A DNA stretch of 33,801 bases from Candidatus Magnetocorallium paracelense. GTDB lineage: Bacteria > Nitrospirota > Thermodesulfovibrionia > Thermodesulfovibrionales > Magnetobacteriaceae. The stretch spans positions 1-33,801 of the forward strand of contig JAREWP010000051.1 in assembly GCA_029001845.1 (NCBI GenBank), in the 5' to 3' direction. The position numbers were made by a program, and so were the translations under genes. Below are positions 9,001 through 14,848 of the stretch, piece after piece (the first letter of the stretch is position 1; each line of letters starts with the position of its first letter). The notes under the pieces are model-generated. The model was given only the letters and a program-made list of their open reading frames with translations. It was not told where the DNA came from and did no database searches.

Positions 9001-11197
9001 CGTACTGCAAAATACACCGGAAGAAGAACCGGATATTACAGGCTTAAAGATAACTTTCCTGAGATCGGAGCACAAAACATCCAAATTCGATTTGACCCTC
9101 AATATAGAAGAGCAAGACGGAATGTTTCTCTGCAATTGGGAATACAGCACCGATCTCTTCCGTCCTGAAACAATCAGCTCCATGACAGAACACTTCCAAC
9201 TCTTATTAAAAGGTATTCTAAACAACCCGGAACAATCGGTCTCAACAATACCACTATTGACTGAAACGGAAAAACAGCAGCTACTGAACTGGAATCAAAG
9301 AGAAACCGATTATCCCAAAAATCAAACTATTATCAGTTTATTCGAGGCGCAGGTTGAAAAAAACCCGAACAATAGAGCCGTCGTTTTTGAAGATCAACAA
9401 CTAAGCTACATGGAACTAAACAAAAAAGCCAACCAACTTGCACATTATCTGATAACCCTGAACCCTGAACCTATGAACCCCGAATCCGTTATAGCCATTT
9501 GCATCGAGCGCTCATTGGAGATGATCATCGCTTTGTTGGGAATATTAAAAGCAGGCTTCGCCTATATGCCCCTTGATCCCAATTATCCAAAAGAACGACT
9601 TCGATTCATGCTGGAAGATTCATCTGCACCCCTTCTCTTAACCCAAAGTGATCTACTGGAAAAATTACCGAAAAACCCTGTAGGGGCAGGTTTAAAACCT
9701 GCCCTCTGTGTGGACAACAAACGGGAACAGATCGCCTCATGTTCCGAAGAGAATCCCAGGGTAAAAATCAACCCGGATTCGCTGGCCTATATAATCTACA
9801 CCTCCGGCTCAACAGGCAAGCCTAAAGGTGTAATGATCGAGCATAATGGACTTACAAATCTGATTCACGCCCAAAGGGAAGCATTCAAAATTACCGAAAA
9901 AAGCCGATTACTCCAATTCGCCTCATTTAGTTTCGATGCCTCTGTATCGGAAATCGCTGTCACCTTAACCGGTGGAGCAGCTTTGCATTTAAGCAGTAAC
10001 GAAAAATTTCTGCCTGACCGGCAATTCATCGAATTACTGAACCGTCAATCCATCACCCACGTAACCCTGCCTCCCTCTTTTCTGAGTTTGTTACCCCGTG
10101 AAGAACTACCGGATTTAGAAACAATCGTTGTAGCAGGTGAGGCATGTTCCATGGAATTGAAGGAAAAATGGTCAAAGGGGCGTAGGTTTATCAATGCCTA
10201 TGGGCCCACTGAATCAACAGTCTGCGCCACTTTGATCGATTTGACAGATTACAAAGGTGACAGATATTCGCCTCCCATAGGCAAACCCATAAGGAACACC
10301 GAAATTCATATTCTCGATGCCAACAACAACCTTCTCCCCCCGGGCATACCGGGTGAATTGTCCATTGCAGGCAACTGCCTGGCAAGGGGATACCTCAACA
10401 GACCGGAACTGACTGCGGAAAAATTCATAGAAACCGAACTCTTCGGCAGAAGGACGCGAATTTATAAAACAGGCGATCTGGCAAGATGGCTCACTGACGG
10501 TAATCTCGAATTTCTTGGCCGCATGGATCATCAGATCAAACTGCGGGGATTCAGAATCGAGCCCGGTGAAGTGGAACACAGGCTGCGAGAACACCCGGGA
10601 ATCAATGAGGCCGTTGTGGTTTACAATCCGGATGATGAAAAACTCAATGCCTGTGTGATTTTGAAGGATCCTATTGCCCAAGACAGGGGTTCCCGACCTC
10701 CCGGGGCGGATACCGGATTGTTAAGAGATTATCTGTCAAACCTTTTACCTGATTACATGATACCGTCAGGTTTCATAATACTGGACGAATTACCTGTAAC
10801 ACCGGCCGGAAAGATCGACAGGCAGGCTCTTGCAACATTATCGATGGACAGTCGACAACCGGCAGACAGCTATATTGCGCCCCGAAATGACGTAGAGGAG
10901 ATAATAGCTGAAATCTGGTGCAAAGTAATAAAAACAGACACTATAGGCGTATACGACAATTTCTTTGAGCTGGGAGGGGATTCTCTACTCACAGTACAGG
11001 TAGTAAACAACATACAAAAAATCTTCAAAGTCCAGTTGGCAGTTAAAGACATATTCAAAAAACCGACAGTGGCGGGGATAGCAAAAACCTTAATAAAATT
11101 GGAACCACAAAAGGGATTTATAGAAACAATAGCCGCTTTGCATAAAGAGATAAGTCAGATGTCTGATGAAGAGGTTGAAACAGCACTTAGAAATTGA
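2..11197 (+). CDS. Non-ribosomal peptide synthetase, four modules, 5'-partial, with SET domain inside third A domain
   Basis: The frame is open from base 2, so the gene starts upstream; about 3731 residues are visible. Domain order by base: partial A (2-790; A5 NHYGPSE, YKTGDL, NGKID), T (Ser 923), C (about 1090-2400; HHIISDGWS), A (2470-4030), T (Ser 4172), C (4340-5650), A interrupted by SET (5710-7630), T (Ser 7784), C (7950-9250), A (9310-10840), T (Ser 10982), then a 25-residue acidic tail. All C domains carry HHxxxDG and there are no epimerisation domains, so LCL type is likely. Specificity codes read by alignment to GrsA: module 1 ???KIGHVGK (Asp-like), module 2 DATKIGEVGK (Asn-like), module 3 DAEINGGVAK (not recognised), module 4 DASTVAAVCK (a published Tyr code). 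There is no thioesterase or reductase, so release or further extension needs another protein not seen here. It assembles a peptide on phosphopantetheine arms in the cytoplasm. The family is certain; the substrates are inferred. Confidence 0.97.
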   Translation, partial: KIVPSHLAALLANDSEKLFSSCELLILGGEASQLEWIKRLQTQNPQCGILNHYGPSEATVGVLTYEAGILPDNTATLPIGRPLANTRIYILDEYNNPTPPGIPGELCIAGRGLARGYLNRPELTTEKFIEPPLFGKEERIYKTGDLARWLPEGNIEFLGRLDHQVKLRGYRIELGEVEAVLRQQEAIKEAVVVLYNKQSAYNNSMLIAYLTLTIGGSVFDTEDLRTRLKISLPEYMIPAVFMVLDKLPLTPNGKIDKRALPDPDFSIGTGQQPPRTEIEHLLCTLWSQVLSSEITGIESNFFESGGHSLLATRLVSRVREGFGIEMPLPVIFEKPVLMEQALWLEQQQRGSELPQIEPLVEGDPLVLSFAQQRLWFLAQLEGENATYNMPAVLHLSGQLNATALQQALKTLVERHESLRICFPVVNGEATVRINDVYNPLLITDLSEIIDSEQQIRINELIESHILTPFNLNSGPLLSLHLLKLSADKHVLIFNMHHIISDGWSLGVLIREWRELYNSYAQNQKPQLPELPIQYTDYAAWQRKWLEQEILTQQLTYWKEKLKDVPELLELPSDFPRPAVMRFKGRHLQFIMDQELMQRVKQVGRQQSATLFMTLLAAFNVLLYRYSGQTDLVVGSPIANRTQRRTEDLIGFFVNTLVLRTQINSDQTFLELLKEVRQTSLEAYTHQDIPFEYLVEQINPTRSMSHSPLFQVMFVLQNAPSEELELGDLKMTLVKPDKKTAKFDLTLTVTEQEGKRFICEWEYNTDLFRESTIERMTEHFQVLLKGIIDNPERSLSQLPILTESEIQQLTTWNQTEIIYPEELTIVDLFETQVEKTPQNIAVVFKDQQLTYLELNQKANRLTNYLITLNLEPLNPEPLIAICMERSIEMVIGLLGILKSGCAYVPLDPDYPKERLKFMLEDSSAKILLTQNHLLKRLPENNLGAGLKPAPAALCLDGHWEQIASCSEINPPKQSTPDNLAYVIYTSGSTGKPKGTLITHKSVSNYLNWALCEYDLNQGIGAPVQSSIAFDATITSLYLPLLSGTQVILMPEKEEVESLAELLKDSDTLSLIKITPSHLEILNSQLEENQYTEATKALIIGGEALTAGQIKPWLTHGPQVRLINEYGPTESVVGCAVYDAKGQTGLSGNIPIGRPIANTRIYILDKNHNPLPTGIPGELCIAGAGLARGYLNRPELTAEKFIEVQLFGEKQRIYKTGDLVRLLPDGNMEYLGRMDHQIKIRGYRIELGEIENTIVRHEAVQEAVVVLYDQQSATSRQQSALGDGYLAVYITLSAHNLQDGAPVFDREILRTWLKARLPEYMMPAGFVVLDKFPLTPNGKIDRKALPEPNLSIRTGQQPPRTESERLLCALWSQVLGIEVIGIESNFFESGGHSLLATRLVSGIRESFGIEMPLRMVFEKPLLMEQAEWLEKKQRDSKLPQIEPLAEGAPRELSFAQQRLWFLVQLEGESVSYNIPASLRITGKLNESALQQAFTALVKRHESLRTSFPVINGEATVRVNDVYNPLKITDISDLSEPERKSRIDESITEHAQTPFDLSTGPLLSLHLLKFGEEEHLLLFNMHHIIGDGWSMGVLIRELNHLYNDYNKNRELQLPKLPVQYTDYATWQRKWLEQGVLARQLAYWMEKLHGAPELLELPSDYRRPSMISYEGDSLKSTLNHELTYGIKQISRQEGATVFMTLLAAFHVLLYRYSGQTDLLTGTPIANRTHSRTEDLIGFFVNTLVLRTQIDGNQTFSQLLKQVRQTSLEAYANQDTPFEYLVEEINPSRSMSRSPLFQVMFVLQNTPQGDLKLDGLKVSPIKPDKRTAKFDLTLTVEEKGEIFVCDWEYSTDLFRRETITRMTRHFQLLLKRIIENPELSLSRLPLLTESEKQQLIAWNQRETDFPKDRTIVDLFEAQVKKTPNNIAVVYKDQQLTYLELNKKANQLAHYLITRNPEPLNPEPLIALCMERSIEMMIGLFGVLKAGAAYVPIDPNYPVERLQIMLVDSSVSILLTQSHLLERLPINTVGAGFKPALCVDNKREQIASCSDENPPIQSTPESPAYVIYTSGSTGKPKGVVIRQSSVVNYIYSNISLSDLSEEDIVLQFSSISFDASVEEIFPCLSVGGKLILRTEEMMSSTEHFLQTCQDWKITQLILPTAYWNQIISEMAEVMSKPYAIKKRSVVGNSLYATQSYKKGETVITLDGKILDRPTRISVQIGKNQHIDDRFYGRFINHSCNPNTTVEGRSMVAIKDIKFGDEITFDYCETEDKMHSPFLCNCCNEPIEGRLSKKERRKVDTIETNNLFFSPHLRLVNMGGEKTTEDKLKIWEAIGDYPGLLNGYGPTEATVAVTFWKYYKDYDKEKFNEVPIGRPIPNINIYILDKHNQPLPIGIFGELHIGGAGLAKGYLNHPELTSEKFFEIEIFGKVHRLYKTGDLARYLPDGNIEYLGRMDHQVKIRGFRVELGEIEATLCRHESVKEAVVILYNEKDHPRLAAYLVQTSPVDDISGELRMWLQARLPEYMVPSAFIAIDKIPLTTVGKIDRKALPKPDFASLSMQSDKQSKPPRTETEQFLSILWSEVLGFEVTNMEINFFEAGGHSLSATRLVSRIRDSFDIEMPLQIIFEKPALLEQAQWVEKQHRSSELPQIEPVAEEIPPVLSFAQQRLWFLAQLEGQSATYNMPVALRLEGRLNEEALQQAMFALVKRHENLRFSFPEVNGEATVRIREVYNPLTITDLCNLSESEQQIQVNDLINIHAQTPFDLTLDPLLRLHLLKLGEEEQILLFNMHHIISDGWSMSILIREWREFYNAYDQDLEPNLPKLLIQYTDYAAWQRNRLKQGVLSNQLTYWKEKLEGAPELLELPTDYPRPAVTNYKGKQLKSRLDRELTHGIKQLSKQQGVTDFMTLFAAFNILLHRYSGQTDLVVGSPIANRTHQQTEDLIGFFVNTLLFRTQIERDQQFTHLLKQVRQTSLEAYTHQDIPFEYLVDQINPTRSTNRSPLFQVGFVLQNTPEEEPDITGLKITFLRSEHKTSKFDLTLNIEEQDGMFLCNWEYSTDLFRPETISSMTEHFQLLLKGILNNPEQSVSTIPLLTETEKQQLLNWNQRETDYPKNQTIISLFEAQVEKNPNNRAVVFEDQQLSYMELNKKANQLAHYLITLNPEPMNPESVIAICIERSLEMIIALLGILKAGFAYMPLDPNYPKERLRFMLEDSSAPLLLTQSDLLEKLPKNPVGAGLKPALCVDNKREQIASCSEENPRVKINPDSLAYIIYTSGSTGKPKGVMIEHNGLTNLIHAQREAFKITEKSRLLQFASFSFDASVSEIAVTLTGGAALHLSSNEKFLPDRQFIELLNRQSITHVTLPPSFLSLLPREELPDLETIVVAGEACSMELKEKWSKGRRFINAYGPTESTVCATLIDLTDYKGDRYSPPIGKPIRNTEIHILDANNNLLPPGIPGELSIAGNCLARGYLNRPELTAEKFIETELFGRRTRIYKTGDLARWLTDGNLEFLGRMDHQIKLRGFRIEPGEVEHRLREHPGINEAVVVYNPDDEKLNACVILKDPIAQDRGSRPPGADTGLLRDYLSNLLPDYMIPSGFIILDELPVTPAGKIDRQALATLSMDSRQPADSYIAPRNDVEEIIAEIWCKVIKTDTIGVYDNFFELGGDSLLTVQVVNNIQKIFKVQLAVKDIFKKPTVAGIAKTLIKLEPQKGFIETIAALHKEISQMSDEEVETALRN
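2597..2630 (+). repeat. TGAACC-type minisatellite inside A domains
   Basis: Tandem variants of TGAACC(T/C) encode the segment NLEPLNPEPL between motifs A1 and A2. Equivalent tracts lie at about 5843-5876 and 9455-9486 in A domains 3 and 4. Other A domains usually have a plain short loop here. The three copies are similar but not identical. Confidence 0.6.
2825..2847. repeat. Intragenic palindrome in A domain 2
   Basis: A perfect inverted repeat, GGGGCAGGTTT / AAACCTGCCCC with a one-base centre, lies inside the NRPS reading frame between motifs A2 and A3. It is read as part of GAGLKPAPA, a segment absent from ordinary A-domain consensus at this linker. Similar palindromes occur at the equivalent place in A domains 3 and 4. 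Confidence 0.9.
3803..3834 (+). repeat. Short direct repeat in A domain 2 C-terminal subdomain
   Basis: The 11-mer CAGCAGTCAGC occurs at 3803-3813 and 3824-3834, encoding a QQSATSRQQSA loop between motifs A8 and A10. The low-complexity loop is not typical of A domains and looks like an in-frame repeat insertion. Confidence 0.6.
6072..6092. repeat. Intragenic palindrome in A domain 3
   Basis: A 10-bp inverted repeat, GGGCAGGTTT / AAACCTGCCC with a one-base centre, is read in frame as GAGFKPAL, in the linker before motif A3. The downstream sequence up to about 6133 is nearly identical to that after the A domain 4 copy, suggesting gene conversion between modules. Confidence 0.9.
6503..6895 (+). 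other. SET methyltransferase domain inserted in NRPS adenylation domain 3
   Basis: About 131 in-frame codons interrupt the A domain between the LPTAYW helix (before 6503) and the strand LRLVNMGGEK (from about 6914), that is between core motifs A4 and A5. Flanking A motifs are intact (YTSGSTGKPKG, FDASVEE, NGYGPTE, YKTGDL). The insert has SET hallmarks in order: a G-N-S-L-Y-A-T segment like the N-terminal GxGxFA motif, RFINHSCNPNT (NHSC at 6689-6700), GDEITFDY with the presumed catalytic Tyr at 6779-6781, and a Cys cluster FLCNCC resembling post-SET. The third canonical post-SET Cys is replaced (CNEPIEG). The insert begins exactly at an ATG followed by SKPYAIKK, as if a free-standing SET gene had been captured. 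SET proteins transfer methyl from SAM to amines, usually lysine. The target here is unknown. Confidence 0.9.
9684..9704. repeat. Intragenic palindrome in A domain 4
   Basis: GGGCAGGTTT / AAACCTGCCC with a one-base centre, preceded by GTAG, is read as GAGLKPAL in the A2-A3 linker. It is the third member of the in-frame palindrome set in this gene and shares its following bases with the A domain 3 copy. Confidence 0.9.
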
Positions 11198-11445
11198 GAA
11201 ATAACATTTTATAAATTCCCCTATTATGATAGTCTGAACCTGTTACAATTTAACATCCCCTTCCATAGGATTTCATGGTGACATAGTTTTAATGCATATG
11301 TTAGAATTGCTATAAATAATGCTTACGATTATCACACTGAATTCAACTTTCAATGCGTAATACCATAAATATTTATAGTTCCCTAACCCGGCGAAGCCGG
11401 AACCAAAGAGGTTTGGGGAATTTCGAAGAAATTCCCTTCAAGTCT

Positions 11446-11563
11446 CTTCTCCCCTTGAGGGGAGAGGATTAAGGTGAGGGGTGACGGTGGAGAAGCGTTA
11501 CCCTGTCGAGTACCTTACCGCACCCCCTCACCCCAACCCTCTCCCCCTTCAAAGGGGGAGAGG
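11446..11563. repeat. GC-rich intergenic inverted repeat downstream of the NRPS
   Basis: Two hairpins face each other: CTCCCCTTGAGGGGAG at 11449-11464 and CTCCCCCTTCAAAGGGGGAG at 11540-11559. Their flanks (AAGGTGAGGGG and CCCCCTCACCCCAACCCT) are also inversely complementary, giving a nested structure of about 118 bp. It resembles the widespread CCCTCACCC-type intergenic repeat of many bacteria. Smaller hairpins precede it: CCGGCGAAGCCGG and GGGAATTTCGAAGAAATTCCC at about 11416-11436. I see no gene in 11198-11737 and no clear poly-T terminator for the NRPS. Confidence 0.75.
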
Positions 11564-11737
11564 GAGTAAAAAAACTTTGCTTTTGCAGCTTTACTTAAAA
11601 AGTCAGATCATATTTCTAAATGCTTAAATGCCATATAAATAAAAGCTAAAACTGTGACATTCATAAATATTGGTGCTTTTTCGCGCGCAATTTCATTTAT
11701 AAGCGACTAATTGTAAGGTGCATGGAGGTTTTTTAAG

Positions 11738-11983
11738 ATTGCTAAAACATTAACCATTAATTTTGCCGAAGAAATTCAGCTGCCAGATAAGATTCAGGAA
11801 AATCAGGAATTATTACGTTATGCAATAGCCGGAGTACTGTACACGAAAGGAATCTTATCCGGGTTTGAAGCTCGTAAGCTTACCGGTGATCATAAACGTG
11901 CGTTTGAAGAGAAATTCAATCAGTATGGATTTACTCTTATGCCGGATGATGAAGAGAATATCTTAATAGAACTGAATGCTTGA
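11738..11983 (+). CDS. UPF0175-family antitoxin-like protein (near-cognate ATT start)
   Basis: An 81-residue product begins IAKTLTINFAEEIQLPD and contains YAIAGVLYTKGILSGFEARKLTGDHKRAFEEKF, the pattern of UPF0175 proteins. In that family these are usually small antitoxins paired with a PIN-like DUF3368 toxin. There is no ATG, GTG or TTG at the start. A good Shine-Dalgarno GGAGG (11724-11728) sits 9 bases before an ATT codon, so either ATT is used or an ATG has mutated. The next gene's ATG overlaps its stop, as in toxin-antitoxin operons. Because the partner is truncated, this may be a decaying module. Confidence 0.7.
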   Translation: MAKTLTINFAEEIQLPDKIQENQELLRYAIAGVLYTKGILSGFEARKLTGDHKRAFEEKFNQYGFTLMPDDEENILIELNA

Positions 11984-12149
11984 TAATGAATACAAAAATG
12001 ATCGTGAAATAGTTAGCAATACAGGCCCATTTATTTCTTTAGAGCGATTTAGTTATGGTTTCAAGTTAATGCGTCAACTATACGACAAAGTTTTTATTCC
12101 TACACAAGTTTTAGAAGAATTACAAAGAGGATCACCTTTTATTTTTTAG
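11976..12149 (+). pseudogene. Truncated PIN-like toxin (DUF3368 family)
   Basis: A 57-residue frame starts at an ATG overlapping the antitoxin stop. It reads IVSNTGPFISLERFSYGF, then KVFIPTQVLEELQRGSPF, matching the N-terminal third of DUF3368 PIN-like toxins (SNTGPLI motif with an early acidic site). Full-length members are roughly 150 residues; here a TAG comes at codon 58 and the rest is missing. The sequence runs directly into an unrelated ATPase fragment, so a deletion or recombination probably joined the two. It is unlikely to encode an active RNase. Confidence 0.75.
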
Positions 12150-12184
12150 ATAATTTATATCATATTGAGAATTGCTGTAGTGAA

Positions 12185-12532
12185 ATGACAAAACTTAAAC
12201 TTGAAGAAGTATTTAAAATGTCAGGAATTCCTAAACGGACATTTGTCCGCCCCATGGAATACGAGAAACTACTTATCGCTCTCAGGACGCCTGGAAGAGG
12301 TGTTGTAATTGAAGGTCCGTCTGGAATTGGGAAAATTACAGCTGTCAGCAAGGCTTTAAGACAACTTGCTTTAGACAATAATGTTCTATCGTTAAGCGCC
12401 CGAAAAAGTGAAGATCGTGAGTTAATTGCGAGCTTGCCTGAATTTGAGGATGTGGGTATTCGTTTTCTTCTATATCTTACTCATAATCGTAATCCGTCAG
12501 GTTATGAGTATGAGTATGTAAGAATGAGATGA
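12185..12532 (+). pseudogene. Truncated AAA-type ATPase fragment
   Basis: A 115-residue frame contains LRTPGRGVVIEGPSGIGKIT, an obvious Walker A P-loop (GPSGIGK, with I where T is usual before the final T). The segment LKLEEVFKMSGIP upstream is typical of a family of bacterial ATP-binding proteins. The homology seems to stop near PEFEDVGI, before a Walker B strand could be completed, and continues as an unrelated Arg/Tyr-rich tail ending at 12532. The frame may extend upstream of 12185 without a start. It is most likely the N-terminal remnant of a longer gene, with unknown function. Confidence 0.6.
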
Positions 12533-12630
12533 TATTATACTTCAAACCGTATAAATTTGTGAAAATCACAGGAGATAATTTAATCTAATGTCACTACAAA
12601 TTTTAGACAATAATAAAAGAGGTACAGTTT

Positions 12631-12894
12631 ATGTTGACATTAGAGCTAAGTGAAACAGAAATACAGGAAATTAATTATGGACGTTATAACTATCCATGTC
12701 CTATAGTGCAGAAAAGACTGCATGTATTATATGTGAAATCAAAGGGTTACGGCCATCAATTAATAGCTGATATTTTCAATATACATATCAATACAGTGAC
12801 CAATTATATCAAGATGTATCAAAGTGGCGGATTAGAGGAAATCAAGCAGGTTAACTATGGTACAAATGGGTGTTGGTCTGATATTACGTATTAA
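12631..12894 (+). pseudogene. N-terminal fragment of IS630-like transposase
   Basis: The 87-residue product has a helix-turn-helix region, GYGHQLIADIFNIHINTVTNYIKMY followed by QSGGLEEIKQVNYGTN, characteristic of the DNA-binding part of IS630-type transposases. The DDE catalytic domain is absent: the frame ends soon after the HTH in an unrelated tail (CWSDITY), where it meets a fragment of a different transposase on the opposite strand. An ATG follows AAAGAGGTACAG. The IS630 assignment is by pattern and not certain. Confidence 0.7.
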
Positions 12895-13150
12895 ATTCCG
12901 GGAAATGAGCTTTAACAAAATAGCTCCGGAATTGTTCCCAACGATTACTTAGAATCAAACTTCTAAGATTCAAAACATTTTGCCCGCCTTCTTTGGACCA
13001 ACTCATGCCGGATTTTTTCAATCTTGCGCCAATAAGATTTTTACAGGCCGCTTCAATTACACCACTACCGATAGGCAGATTGTTTTGCTTATACTCATAT
13101 AAAGAAATACAAGACGGCGTGGTTATATGGTGTAAACTACACCACTTCAA
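12884..13150 (-). pseudogene. C-terminal fragment of ISKra4-like transposase
   Basis: The reverse frame contains LPIGSGVIEAACKNLIGARLKKSG followed by MSW and GGQNVLNLRSLILSNRWEQF, the hallmark C-terminal region of ISKra4-family transposases (GSGVxEAxCK and GGQxxLxLR). Only the last 80 or so residues are present, and the N-terminal and most catalytic parts are missing. The recognisable homology begins near ISLYEYK; the nominal TTG start at 13150 is not meaningful. It abuts the stop codon of the next reverse-strand gene. Confidence 0.75.
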
Positions 13151-14836
13151 CTAATTGCAAGCTCCTTCAACCCATACCTTCTTCCCGTCCGATACGACGG
13201 CAAGTTTCATTATCTTGTCATATCCCTTTGCTTTGAGCTCTTCTGTATATCCTTTGCTGTCTATCTGATTCAGCGCATCTTTTATCGCTTTTTTCGGCTC
13301 TTCCTCATAAAAGCCGGTTATACTCTTCAGCTCCATTATTACCGCCTGTCTCCCCTTCTTATCTTTTGGCAGCACTAATACATCATACCTTCCATATCCT
13401 AACTCCCTGTTTGAGGTGACGTCATACTCTGAGGACAAGTTTAAAAGCATTCCAAGAATAAACGCCTGATACACAGCCTCCGGGTTCCTTCCCTTTGTGT
13501 CAAAGAATGAGAGTGTCGTTATCACAAATTCATTCAAAAGTCTTGAAAACAGATCGAGATTCCCCTCTGTCAATCCTCTGAGCATTGCCCTTAGCTTGCT
13601 ACTATCAAAGGACTCCTCCACCCACCGGGCGATAATACTTCTGTAAACATACCTGACCTCTCTGTTGGGAATCAGAAGTTTGCAGGTCATACTATCGTCT
13701 ACCAACTTTTTCTCTACGCACTTCAGATAACCGCTGAAAAAGAGCAGTGAATATATACTCCTTTCACTCTTTTTCAGCTCAGGAAACACGATGTTCTCGT
13801 CTATTACAGACTCCGGCGCCTCATCCTTCAACAGTCTCTCCAAATCCTCCTTTATACGGTCTGTTCCCTCTCTTATCAGCTCCTTTACCAATTCATTTGA
13901 TGAGGTATTCGCCCAGTAGTGCTTTGTAATTTTTCTGTTGGTGAAATTTATTATAGACCAGGGATTGAATATGACATTACCCCCAAAATCATACCCGTTG
14001 TACCACTCATTTACTTCCTGATATCTCTCTCCAAGTTCAAAATTGTCAAGTATCTCTTTTACCTCTCCTTCCGTAAAACCGAACTTGTCGGAAAACTCCC
14101 TGTCCAGTATAGTGCAGACATCGAGATTGTTCAAACCGCTGAATATACTCTCCTTCGCCACCCTCAGAATCCCTGTGACCACTCCCTTATAAAGATTTGG
14201 ATTGTCTTTATACGCTCCGCTCAACAGGCCCCTCATGAAATCTGTCATCTCCCTGTAATATCCGTTCACATAAGCAGAGTGTACGGGCGTATCGTATTCA
14301 TCTATCAATATGACCGGATTTATTCCATAAGCCCTTGCCAGAAGCGTGGAAAGCACTCTCAAACTCTCTTCACAGAGGCTCCTCTCCGACTCGCCCTCTC
14401 TTATCTTCATAAACAGCTCCAATTCCGGCTTGCTCTCTGTAACGGCTTTTACTTTTTTATAGTGACGCTCGAACTCCTCCCTTATGAGCCTGGAGAATTT
14501 TTTAAAAAAATCGCCGAAACTGTATTCTTTTAAGTCTTTTAATGTTAAATATATGACAGGATATCTGCCAAAGTGATTCTTAAACAAATCGCTTCTCTCA
14601 ACTGCCAGACCCTTAAATAACTCCTCCCGCTTTTTTTTCTCCTCTCCTTTGCAATACTCGAAGAAGTATCTCAGCATACTCAGATTCAGGGTCTTACCGA
14701 AACGCCTCGGCCTGGGGAGCAGGATGATCTCAGAGCCTGAGTTGATAACTTCATTAATGAGAAGAGATTTATCAATAAAATAAAACCCCTCCTGCCTCAG
14801 TTTACGGAAATCGCTTAAACCTATGGGAAGCTTCAT
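13151..14836 (-). CDS. AAA-ATPase-like / PD-(D/E)XK nuclease-superfamily protein
   Basis: 561 residues. The N-terminus, LPIGLSDFRKLRQEGFYFIDKS, then the P-loop PRPRRFGKTLNLSML (about 40-55) and VILIDEYDTPVH match the AAA-ATPase_like domain. The C-terminus has GRYDVLVL...VIMELKS, giving D485, E502 and K504, the PD-(D/E)XK triad of the PDDEXK_9 domain. These proteins are very common in Bacteroidota and delta-proteobacterial genomes, often in many copies. Their role is unproven, with mobile-element or defence functions proposed. Shine-Dalgarno GGGAG precedes the ATG. It lies 12 bases downstream of the phosphodiesterase gene and is probably cotranscribed with it. It looks intact. Confidence 0.9.
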   Translation of the reverse strand: MKLPIGLSDFRKLRQEGFYFIDKSLLINEVINSGSEIILLPRPRRFGKTLNLSMLRYFFEYCKGEEKKKREELFKGLAVERSDLFKNHFGRYPVIYLTLKDLKEYSFGDFFKKFSRLIREEFERHYKKVKAVTESKPELELFMKIREGESERSLCEESLRVLSTLLARAYGINPVILIDEYDTPVHSAYVNGYYREMTDFMRGLLSGAYKDNPNLYKGVVTGILRVAKESIFSGLNNLDVCTILDREFSDKFGFTEGEVKEILDNFELGERYQEVNEWYNGYDFGGNVIFNPWSIINFTNRKITKHYWANTSSNELVKELIREGTDRIKEDLERLLKDEAPESVIDENIVFPELKKSERSIYSLLFFSGYLKCVEKKLVDDSMTCKLLIPNREVRYVYRSIIARWVEESFDSSKLRAMLRGLTEGNLDLFSRLLNEFVITTLSFFDTKGRNPEAVYQAFILGMLLNLSSEYDVTSNRELGYGRYDVLVLPKDKKGRQAVIMELKSITGFYEEEPKKAIKDALNQIDSKGYTEELKAKGYDKIMKLAVVSDGKKVWVEGACN

Positions 14837-14848
14837 TTCAATATCTCC

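Noticed and set aside
11446-11563. Considered as a CRISPR remnant or NRPS terminator
   Set aside because: There are no regularly spaced repeats and no T-run; it is an inverted pair of GC-rich hairpins typical of dispersed intergenic repeats.
13919-14533. A 204-codon forward frame opposite the AAA-ATPase gene
   Set aside because: The reverse strand encodes a conserved P-loop and nuclease protein over the same bases; the forward frame has no family features.
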